Below are positions 24,115 through 30,362 of a stretch of DNA of 30,362 nucleotides, one piece after another. A program made the position numbers and the translations under genes. The DNA is from JALOOE01 sp964423545. GTDB taxonomy: Bacteria; Chloroflexota; Anaerolineae; CG2-30-64-16. The DNA lies in the NCBI GenBank assembly GCA_964423545.1, contig CAYRFV010000030.1, positions 1 through 30,362 of the forward strand. The letters are read 5' to 3'. A model generated the notes under the pieces. That model was not told the origin of the DNA. It saw only the letters and a list, made by a program, of their open reading frames with translations, and did not search any database. Position 1 is the stretch's first letter. Every line of letters begins with the position of its first letter.

Positions 24115-25166
24115 GTCAGCTCGTCCAAATCCAATACGGTGTGCTGGATGCGCACCCGGCGATCGGTGTAGACCAGGTGCAGCCGGCCATCGGCGGCCTG
24201 GATGATCGATGGATACGAGAACTCGCCGGGGGCTGTCTCCAGGTCGAGCCGCTGCGGCCACGATGCGCCATTGTCGGCCGAAATAAGCAGCGAGAGCGGG
24301 CTGCGCCCCTCATGGGTCGGGTTGCAGGCCAGTACGATCCGGCCATCGGCCAGGCGCACGGCATCCAGTCCGCTGTTGGAGTGCGGGACCGTAGTGGGCT
24401 GCGCCAGCGACCAGGTGCGGCCGAAGTCGCACGACTCGGCGATGCAGACCGAGCCCACGGCCCGGGTCGCCCGCAACAGCATCCTCACCCGGCCGGGCGC
24501 ATACTCCCACACGGCCGGCTGGATGACCCCGAGGTGATCCTGAGGCAGGCGGAGCCGTCCCGCCGTAGCATCCCACGTCGCACTGACCAGCGCCGGATCG
24601 GAACCAGAACCGAGCGATCCCCCCTCGTCGCGCCACCGGCCCAAGTCGGGCGGCACAGTGATCGGCCCATGCCGCGACCACGTGCGGCCGCCATCCCGGC
24701 TGATCTCGACCCAGGCCGCCCAGCTCCGCCAGGTCTCGACCGATGCGCCGCAGAGGATATCGCCGTTGCTCAAGGTGAGCGGCTTGTTCTTGGCTGGGCC
24801 GGTGATTCCGGCCGCTAACATTGCAGGAGGCGTCCAGGTGGCGCCGCAATCGTAGCTCTCTGAGTGAAGCCCGGTCCAGGCCGGCACAGCCGGTCCCGCC
24901 TTGTAGAATAGCCAGATCGCGCCGGCTGCGTCGCGAAACAGCACAGGGTTCCAGAGTGGCACGCCCTCTATGCTGGCGATCCTCTCCGGGACGCTCCAGC
25001 CGGACCGATCGTAGCGGCTAAGCCAGATTGCCACGTCGGGATGGCCCTCGTGCGTGCCGGCGAACCAGGCCGCCAGGAACCGGCCCGATGCGGCCTCCAC
25101 GATGGTCGGGGCGTGGCAAGAAGGGAGCGCGGGAGAAGCGGTGAAGATCGGCCTGGATTGCTGCAC
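24111..25166 (-). CDS. BNR-repeat exo-sialidase-like protein (first copy)
   Basis: The 351-residue protein is a BNR_2-type six-bladed propeller. It has four Asp-box-like motifs: SYDCGATW (104-111), SRDGGRTW (156-163), SCDFGRTW (245-252) and SADNGASW (296-303). LPSCHAPTIVE (14-24), WFAGTHEGHPDVAIW (34-48) and FSYPSIIQAADGRLHLVYTDRR (316-337) are typical of the cytoplasmic sialidase-like family of soil and marine bacteria. No signal peptide is present. The start is GTG 25166, with GGGAG 6 bases upstream; the nearby ATG at 25171 is out of frame. It is the first gene of the IclR block. Activity on sialic acid is unproven. Confidence 0.78.
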   Translation of the reverse strand: MQQSRPIFTASPALPSCHAPTIVEAASGRFLAAWFAGTHEGHPDVAIWLSRYDRSGWSVPERIASIEGVPLWNPVLFRDAAGAIWLFYKAGPAVPAWTGLHSESYDCGATWTPPAMLAAGITGPAKNKPLTLSNGDILCGASVETWRSWAAWVEISRDGGRTWSRHGPITVPPDLGRWRDEGGSLGSGSDPALVSATWDATAGRLRLPQDHLGVIQPAVWEYAPGRVRMLLRATRAVGSVCIAESCDFGRTWSLAQPTTVPHSNSGLDAVRLADGRIVLACNPTHEGRSPLSLLISADNGASWPQRLDLETAPGEFSYPSIIQAADGRLHLVYTDRRVRIQHTVLDLDELT

Positions 25167-25222
25167 GGCATGCTCCCACTTTCGAGAGGATCCTGCGCCT
25201 TACCTGGTCGGAAACCGAGCGC

Positions 25223-25250
25223 TGTTCCACTATGTGGAACACCGTTCCAT
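25223..25250. promoter_or_regulatory. IclR-type operator with extra half-site
   Basis: TGTTCCACTATGTGGAACA (25223-25241) is a 19-bp palindrome with a TAT centre, the shape expected for IclR-family operators. A further half-site, GTTCCAT (25244-25250), lies exactly 20 bases after the first GTTCCAC. The site lies just downstream of the predicted start point, where bound IclR would block transcription of the 15-kb operon. Confidence 0.7.
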
Positions 25251-25260
25251 GATGAAGATG

Positions 25261-25289
25261 AGCATACCACGACAAGCAGTGCGTGTCAA
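25261..25289 (-). promoter_or_regulatory. sigma-70 promoter of the IclR-controlled operon
   Basis: On the minus strand, TTGACA (25284-25289) and TATGCT (25261-25266) are separated by 17 bases. Transcription should start near 25254, leaving a leader of about 88 bases that contains the palindrome before the GTG at 25166. Confidence 0.7.
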
Positions 25290-25360
25290 GCCCCGCGCCG
25301 CCGGCTCCCGGACAGGAAACAGCAACCGGCGGCCAGCGGCCAGCGAACTGGCCGCGGCTG

Positions 25361-25369
25361 TGGTAGAAT
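25361..25369 (+). promoter_or_regulatory. possible extended -10 promoter for mltG
   Basis: TGG followed by TAGAAT (25364-25369) forms an extended -10, about 39 bases before the mltG ATG. No good -35 is visible, which is tolerable for extended -10 promoters. Confidence 0.4.
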
Positions 25370-25407
25370 AGGGGCAAGGCTATCTAACTTCGTATCCGGA
25401 CCAGACC

Positions 25408-26532
25408 ATGATCCGAGCCACCGATCTACCGGCAAGACGCCGCCTCATCGCAGGTTTCACGCTGCTGGCCCTGCTGGCGTGTGCGGCCTGTTCGTCGGAC
25501 TCCGTCTCCTCGGCGTATCTCCACGCCAACAGCGCGGCGCTGCATCAGGGCGCCAGCGATACCATGCAGCCTACGCAGTTCGTCATCGAGCCGGGGGCTT
25601 CGGCGCGGCGCGTCGCCAGCCAGCTCCAGGACGCGGGCCTGATCAAGGATGCCAGGCTGTTCGAGGCCTATCTGCGTGCCAGCGGCCTGGCGGGCAAGCT
25701 GCAAGCAGGCGCCTACATGCTCAGCCCGCACATGACGCCCGTCCAGATCGCCGAGGCGCTGCTTCATGCGCGGCCGGCCAGCGTTGTGCTCACGGTGCCG
25801 GAAGGATGGCGGCTGGAGCAGATCGCCGATGGACTGCAAGCCTCGGGCGTCATGGACGGCGCCGCCTATCGCCGGATCGCCGAGAGCGGCGACCTGAGCG
25901 GCCTCGACGCCGGCGCTCCCGAACGCTACCGCTTTCTGCAAGAGCGCCCGACCGGCGCCACCCTGGAGGGTTATCTCTTTCCTGACACCTACGAGCTGTT
26001 GGCCGACGCGGCGACGCCGGAGGCGCTGCTGCGCCGGCAGCTCGACGCGTTCGTAGAACGCGTCCTGCCGCAGTATCGCCAGGCGACAACGGCCGGGGCG
26101 GGCAGGTCGCTGACCCTGCACGAGGTCATCACCCTCGCAAGCATCGTCGAACGAGAGACCGCCGCGGAGGACGAGCGACCGATGGTGGCGGGGGTCTATC
26201 TCAACCGGCTGGCCCAGGGGATGCGGCTGGAGGCGGATCCCACGGTGCAGTATGCGATGGGGTTCCAGCCGCAGACGGGGCAGTGGTGGAAGTCGCCGGT
26301 CTACCTCGAGGAGTACAGCAAAGTCATCAGCCCCTACAACACCTACCTGAATGCCGGGCTGCCGCCGGGCCCGATTGCTAATCCGGGGCTCAAGAGCATC
26401 GAGGCAGTGCTCAACCCGGCCCAACACGACTACCTCTTCTTCATGGCCGCGGGCGACGGCTCCGGTCGGCACCTCTTTGCGCGCTCCTTTGCGGAACATC
26501 TGGAGAACGTTAAGCGTTATCAGGGCAAGTGA
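25408..26532 (+). CDS. mltG: endolytic murein transglycosylase MltG (YceG-like)
   Basis: The 374-residue protein cleaves nascent peptidoglycan strands near the membrane and helps set glycan length. Family blocks are FVIEPGASARRVASQL (58-73), LEGYLFPDTYEL (186-197), LASIVERE (243-250, probable catalytic Glu248), VYLNRLAQGMRLEADPTVQYAMG (263-285) and LPPGPIANPG, then FFMAAGDGSGRHLFARSFAEH. The N-terminus has a basic start, a hydrophobic stretch (13-25) and LLAC/CAAC (Cys25, Cys28), which looks like a lipoprotein signal, not the usual uncleaved anchor. The ribosome-binding site is weak (CCGGA). It is followed 57 bases later by the penicillin-binding protein gene. Confidence 0.92.
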   Translation: MIRATDLPARRRLIAGFTLLALLACAACSSDSVSSAYLHANSAALHQGASDTMQPTQFVIEPGASARRVASQLQDAGLIKDARLFEAYLRASGLAGKLQAGAYMLSPHMTPVQIAEALLHARPASVVLTVPEGWRLEQIADGLQASGVMDGAAYRRIAESGDLSGLDAGAPERYRFLQERPTGATLEGYLFPDTYELLADAATPEALLRRQLDAFVERVLPQYRQATTAGAGRSLTLHEVITLASIVERETAAEDERPMVAGVYLNRLAQGMRLEADPTVQYAMGFQPQTGQWWKSPVYLEEYSKVISPYNTYLNAGLPPGPIANPGLKSIEAVLNPAQHDYLFFMAAGDGSGRHLFARSFAEHLENVKRYQGK

Positions 26533-26589
26533 CGCCGTTCGAATCTGGGGCGAGCCAGCACGGGGAAATGCGGAGAGTCGTCAAGACAT

Positions 26590-29451
26590 ATGGGCAAGCT
26601 TCGTCTTCACGTGCGTTCGGGCGCATGCATCCGCGGCCTGATCGCATCCCTCATCGTGCTCCTGGCGCTGGCGGCCTGCACGCCGACCAACCGGCTCGGC
26701 AGCCGCCGGCCCGCGCCCGACACCCTCGGCTCCGTGGAGGCGTACCTGGCGCGCTATCAGCCTGGCCCCAAGCCGCGCCTCTTCCAGACCACGCGGCTCT
26801 ATGACCGCAGCGGCGCACCGATTGCCGAGCTGTGGAACGAAGGGCGGCGCACCTGGGTGGGACTGGACCGCATCTCGAAACACCTGATCGACGCCACCAT
26901 CGCCACCGAAGACGCCACCTTCTACCAGAACACCGGCATCGATCCTGCGCGCATCGCCGCGGCCGCGCTGCGCAACACGCAGGAGGGCGAGATCACCTCC
27001 GGCGCCAGCACCATCACGATGCAGCTCGCTCGCAACCTCTTCCTCGGGCCGGACCAGCGCTACGATCAGACGATGGATCGCAAGATGTTGGAGGCCGGGC
27101 TGGCCCAGGAATTGACCCATCTCTTCAGCAAGGACGAGCTGCTGGAGATGTACCTCAACCTGCTCAACTACGGCCACTGGACCTACGGGCCGGAGGCCGC
27201 CAGCCAGGTCTACTTCGGCAAGCGCGCCGCCGACCTGTCGCCGGCCGAGGCCACGCTGCTCGCGGGCATCCCCCAGCGACCGGCGGACTTCGATCTCTTC
27301 ACGGATTTTGCCGCGGCCAAAGCGCGGCAGCGCGTCGTGCTCGATATGATGGTGCGCCACGACTACCTGACTGAAGCGCAGGCCGATACGATCCATGCGC
27401 AGCTCATCAAGCTCAATCCCAGGCCCGATCAGAGCGCCAACCTGGCGCCGCACTTCGTCCAGTTTGTGCAGGAATCGCTCGATGCGCGCCTGGGCGGCGA
27501 GGGGGTGACCAGGCGGAGCGGTCTGCAGATCACCACCACCCTCGATCTGAAAGCGCAGACGCTGGCCCAGGAGATCGTCAAGAAGAAGGTCGCCGAGCTG
27601 AAACCGGCGCACGATCTGAGCAATGCAGCCGTGGTGGCGCTCCGGCCCGGCACGTTCGAGATCGTGGCGATGGTCGGCAGCGCGGACTTCGGCAACGCGG
27701 CCATCGCCGGACAGGTGAATGTGGCGATCAGCCGTCGCCAGCCGGGCAGCGCGATCAAGCCGGTGCTCTATGCTGCGGCAATCAGCGACACGCTGATCAG
27801 CCCGGCGACGGTGCTGTGGGACATCCCGGTGACCTATACGGCCGGCGCGGGCATGACCTATGCGCCGGTCAACTACGACGGCAAGTCCCACGGCCCGGTG
27901 ACCGCGCGCACCGCACTGGCCAACAGCCTCAACGTGCCCGCGGTGAAGCTGCTGGACGGCGTCACGGTCGACCGGATGCTGGCGGCGGCGCGCGACCTGG
28001 GGATCCAAAGCCTCTCCCGCGACCGCAGCTGGTACGGCTTGAGCCTGACCCTCGGCGGCGGCGAGGTCACTCTGCTGGAGCTCACCGGCGCGTTCGCGGC
28101 GCTGGCGAACGGCGGGCGCTACGCCGCACCGACCCCGGTGCTGGCGCTCCGCGACCCCCTGGGCAGGCCGGTGGACCTCCCCGGCCTGACGTCCGCGCAG
28201 CTCCGCCAGGCCGTCTCTCCGGCGGCCGCATTCCTGGTCACCGACATCCTGAGCGACAATACGGCGCGCACCCCGATGTTCGGCCCGAACAGCGTGTTGA
28301 AGCTGAGCAAACCGGCCGCGGCGAAGACCGGCACCACGACCGACTATCGCGACAACTGGACCGTCGGATACACCAGGCATCTCGTGACCGGCGTCTGGGC
28401 CGGCAACAGCGACGGCCGTCCGATGAAGAACACCACCGGGCTCACCGGCGCCGCGCCGATCTGGCACGATTTCATGGAAGCCACCCTGGCTGACGCGGGG
28501 CTGTTGTCGCGGCTGGCCTCGCCGAAGGACGGGGCCGGCTGGGACTTTGCGCCGCCGGCCGACGTCGAGCGCCGCAGCGAGTGCCCGCCCGGATTGGCCT
28601 GCCGCGAAGGCGGCGAGTTCTTCAGCAAGGCATGGCTGGCGGCCGCCGGCCAGGAGGGCCCACTGGCGGACAGCGTCGTGTCGGCGCCCACCGCGCCGGT
28701 TTATGTGAAGCGGGGCGACCAGGGGAAATGGGCCGCCTACTGTGAGGCGCAGCCTGCCGCCGTGCGCAAGCTCCTGCGGCTGCCCGACGACAGGCTCGGC
28801 TTTGCCCAGCCCAAGGCCGACGAGAAGGTTAAGGCTGAGGAAAAGGTGAAGGCTGCCTCGGAGGTCGGGGCGCCGGTCGGGCTGGAGGCGAGACATGTGA
28901 TAGCGTGGGCGCTGCGCCATCCGACCGCGGTGGATCTGGGACCGTGCGACAAGCTGGGCGACAATGCGCTGGCCGCGCTGGCGCTGATGCCCGAAAAAGG
29001 GGATGAAGGCGCGCAAGTACTGGTCGACCTGGCCGCGGCGATGGATCCCAACGCCGGCCCCGTGGCCGGCGACACGGCGCAGCCCGTGACCGCGGCCCCG
29101 CCTGCGCCGGCCGGGCCCGGCGCCTACGGCCTCGCACAGCCGGTGACGCACCACCGGGAATGCCCGGGCAACTACATCATGGGCCGCGTGCTCAATGCGG
29201 CGGGCGGGCCGGTGGCCGGCGTGCGCCTGACGATGGTGGATCAATGGGGCAATCGGGCGGAGGCAGTCAGCAAGAGCGGCGCCACCGACTACGGCAGCTA
29301 CGACTTCCCGCTGAATCCGTTCGCCAACCGCTACACCGTCACCGTGGTGGATGGCTCGGGCCGGCCGATCAGTGCGCCGGTGACCGTGGAGCACCTGCAA
29401 GGCGCCGGCAACGCGCCGTGCCACACGGTGATCTGGTGGAGCGGGGGATAA
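26590..29451 (+). CDS. class A penicillin-binding protein (GT51 plus transpeptidase) with regulatory-like C-terminal domain
   Basis: This 953-residue bifunctional enzyme polymerises and cross-links peptidoglycan. The GT51 domain (about 70-265) has EDATFYQNTGID (107-118, catalytic Glu107), GASTITMQLARN (138-149) and RKMLEAGLAQELTHLFSKDELLEMYLNLLNYG. The transpeptidase domain (about 310-640) has SAIK (387-390, catalytic Ser387), SLN (446-448) and KTGTT (579-583). The signal stretch ends VLLALAAC (Cys30), a good lipobox, where most class A enzymes have an uncleaved anchor. After a Lys/Glu segment (about 738-755) and a Pro/Ala linker, a C-terminal beta-sandwich (about 855-935; GRVLNAAGGPVAGVRL) resembles carboxypeptidase-regulatory domains. 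It follows mltG. Confidence 0.9.
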   Translation: MGKLRLHVRSGACIRGLIASLIVLLALAACTPTNRLGSRRPAPDTLGSVEAYLARYQPGPKPRLFQTTRLYDRSGAPIAELWNEGRRTWVGLDRISKHLIDATIATEDATFYQNTGIDPARIAAAALRNTQEGEITSGASTITMQLARNLFLGPDQRYDQTMDRKMLEAGLAQELTHLFSKDELLEMYLNLLNYGHWTYGPEAASQVYFGKRAADLSPAEATLLAGIPQRPADFDLFTDFAAAKARQRVVLDMMVRHDYLTEAQADTIHAQLIKLNPRPDQSANLAPHFVQFVQESLDARLGGEGVTRRSGLQITTTLDLKAQTLAQEIVKKKVAELKPAHDLSNAAVVALRPGTFEIVAMVGSADFGNAAIAGQVNVAISRRQPGSAIKPVLYAAAISDTLISPATVLWDIPVTYTAGAGMTYAPVNYDGKSHGPVTARTALANSLNVPAVKLLDGVTVDRMLAAARDLGIQSLSRDRSWYGLSLTLGGGEVTLLELTGAFAALANGGRYAAPTPVLALRDPLGRPVDLPGLTSAQLRQAVSPAAAFLVTDILSDNTARTPMFGPNSVLKLSKPAAAKTGTTTDYRDNWTVGYTRHLVTGVWAGNSDGRPMKNTTGLTGAAPIWHDFMEATLADAGLLSRLASPKDGAGWDFAPPADVERRSECPPGLACREGGEFFSKAWLAAAGQEGPLADSVVSAPTAPVYVKRGDQGKWAAYCEAQPAAVRKLLRLPDDRLGFAQPKADEKVKAEEKVKAASEVGAPVGLEARHVIAWALRHPTAVDLGPCDKLGDNALAALALMPEKGDEGAQVLVDLAAAMDPNAGPVAGDTAQPVTAAPPAPAGPGAYGLAQPVTHHRECPGNYIMGRVLNAAGGPVAGVRLTMVDQWGNRAEAVSKSGATDYGSYDFPLNPFANRYTVTVVDGSGRPISAPVTVEHLQGAGNAPCHTVIWWSGG

Positions 29452-29523
29452 GGAATCGGGCTGCGAGCCATGATGATGCGAGCGGCGATTTCCAACAACG
29501 CTATGCTCTGAGACCCGAACACA

Positions 29524-30060
29524 CTATTGGTCGCGACATGCGAACCCCTCGAAAACAACCTCGAACCCTTCGCCCTGCGGCGCCGCGCACATCACACCGA
29601 CCTGCCATCGCTCCGCTTCGGCCAGGTAGGCCAGGCGCAGCAACGTGTAGCGGCTGCCGTCGAGCGCATAGGAGATCTCGACGGCCGATCCGGTGCGGGT
29701 GAGGCGCAGCCAGATCGCGCCGGTATGGCCCGGCAGGGGCGCGACCGACCAGTCGGAGAAGTCGCGCGTCACGACCGCGCTGGCATGCTGCACGCCGTCC
29801 ACGAACTCGATGCCGCACTTCAGCCACGTCGTCTCATCGACCCGCACCATCAGCCCGGCCTGGTCATAGAGCGCGGCGTACTGGCCGGTCACCTTCACGT
29901 CGCAGCGGAAATCGCCGGACCGCTCCTCGCAGTAGAAATGGCCGTCGTCCTTGATGAAGCCGTAATGGGTCTTGCGCCAAAAATCGGTCTTGCCGTCGGC
30001 TATGACCGTGATTCTGTCCCCGCTTGCCGCCCAGGTCTTGGGTTCGTTGTGCCAACGCAT
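29524..30060 (-). CDS. DUF1349 (concanavalin-like) domain protein
   Basis: The 178-residue protein is a single DUF1349 domain, a lectin-like beta-sandwich also found in yeast Ree1. The motif DQAGLMVRVDETTWLKCGIEFVDGV (71-95), followed by VVTRDFSDWS (100-109), is diagnostic, as is the closing GVMCAAPQGEGFEVVFEGF. No signal peptide is present. GGGAG lies 7 bases before the ATG. It follows the sugar-kinase gene by 25 bases, so the two are probably co-transcribed. Carbohydrate binding is plausible, but the role is unknown. The 72 bases between its end and the penicillin-binding protein stop hold no clear terminator. Confidence 0.85.
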   Translation of the reverse strand: MRWHNEPKTWAASGDRITVIADGKTDFWRKTHYGFIKDDGHFYCEERSGDFRCDVKVTGQYAALYDQAGLMVRVDETTWLKCGIEFVDGVQHASAVVTRDFSDWSVAPLPGHTGAIWLRLTRTGSAVEISYALDGSRYTLLRLAYLAEAERWQVGVMCAAPQGEGFEVVFEGFACRDQ

Positions 30061-30085
30061 CGAAAGCTCCCTATTCAGATGTATT

Positions 30086-30362
30086 TCATTCGCTCAAAAG
30101 CGCCGCGATCTGGTCCCGCGTCCCCTGCCACGGGCCGGGCTGCTCCTGCTTGAGGGTGGTCACCGCGGCCGCCCACCGGCAGGCGGCTTCCGGGGAATCG
30201 GTGAGGCGCCTGGTGAGGTAGGTCGCAAAACAGGTGTCCCCGCGACCGGTGCGGCCGGCCAGCGAGCGCGGGGCGAACGGCCCGAACCAGGTGCGGCCCT
30301 CCGCATGGACCATGACGCCTGCCGACTGCGTGAGCACCACCTCGCGCGGGCCATAGGCAGCG
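30086..30362 (-). CDS. PfkB-family carbohydrate kinase, C-terminal part (enters from right edge)
   Basis: The visible 92 codons extend to the window edge without a start. They contain YGPREVVLTQSAGVMVHA, the usual strand before the active site. AGRTGRGDTCFATYL follows, the PfkB signature 2 with the catalytic-base Asp and an Arg in place of the usual Ala of GAGD. PRSLAGR replaces the common DTTGAGD lead-in. The family phosphorylates sugars such as KDG, fructose or ribose; the substrate cannot be read from this end. GTG 30340 is an internal codon and not a start. A DUF1349 gene follows directly. Confidence 0.85.
   Translation of the reverse strand, partial: AAYGPREVVLTQSAGVMVHAEGRTWFGPFAPRSLAGRTGRGDTCFATYLTRRLTDSPEAACRWAAAVTTLKQEQPGPWQGTRDQIAALLSE

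Noticed and set aside
26581..29424. 947-residue minus frame opposite the penicillin-binding protein
   Set aside because: It mirrors the plus gene almost exactly in extent and is rich in Arg/His/Gly with no motif. All catalytic motifs are on the plus strand.
1..30362. CRISPR arrays, tRNA or rRNA genes, prophage genes
   Set aside because: No regularly spaced repeats, no tRNA cloverleaf or rRNA motif, and no phage or intact transposase genes were recognised on reading both strands.

Overview
The window looks like a piece of a high-GC chromosome, probably from a member of the Chloroflexota (Anaerolineae/Caldilineae-like). This is inferred from protein style, not proven: an ABC solute-binding protein with a twin-arginine signal, a lipobox cysteine and a long Ala/Pro linker; LplB/YtcP-type sugar permeases; a Chloroflexota-type DUF885 peptidase; and extended -10 promoter motifs. 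A 10-N run at 20780-20789 shows the source is a scaffolded draft assembly.

Layout, left to right. (1) 1-283, minus: the N-terminal 94 codons of a zinc-ribbon threonine synthase that runs off the left edge. (2) 380-1606, plus: a DUF885-type metallopeptidase. (3) 1603-9001, minus: a seven-gene inositol operon. Reading downstream it is a LacI-type regulator, iolM (scyllo-inosose 3-dehydrogenase), a second zinc alcohol dehydrogenase, iolG (myo-inositol 2-dehydrogenase), iolI (inosose isomerase), iolN (3-dehydro-scyllo-inosose hydrolase, creatininase fold) and iolO (5-keto-L-gluconate epimerase). This is the oxidative inositol route first described in Thermotoga maritima, not the Bacillus IolE/D/B/C/J route. 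A strong sigma-70 promoter with a perfect 22-bp palindrome at its start point lies just upstream of the LacI gene. (4) 9315-10241, plus: a DUF4405-like membrane protein with a Pro/Thr linker and a Cys-rich tail, preceded by a possible insertion-sequence remnant.

(5) 10263-25166, minus: a 15-kb, twelve-gene catabolic block. A sigma-70 promoter with an IclR-type palindrome just downstream (25223-25289) leads into a BNR sialidase-like gene and an IclR regulator (ATGA overlap). Next come two CUT1 permeases, a solute-binding lipoprotein (interrupted by the N gap), a second BNR protein, two uroporphyrinogen-decarboxylase(UROD)-fold proteins, a DapA-family aldolase/dehydratase, a third BNR protein, a GH20b-domain glycoside hydrolase candidate and a third UROD-fold protein. 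No transporter ATPase is present, as is usual for LplABC-type systems that share one. The mixture of three BNR, three UROD-fold and one DapA-family protein matches no pathway I can name and is the best candidate here for an undescribed system.

(6) 25408-29451, plus: a cell-wall pair, MltG followed by a bifunctional class A penicillin-binding protein, both with lipobox-like signal peptides. (7) 29524-30362, minus: a DUF1349 protein preceded by the C-terminal end of a PfkB-family sugar kinase that enters from the right edge.

The inositol operon is a fairly complete, assignable pathway from inositol isomers to D-tagaturonate. The IclR block is a separately controlled uptake-and-degradation module, probably for a glycan or modified sugar. 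Assignments rest on motif and family recognition by eye; no database search was run.
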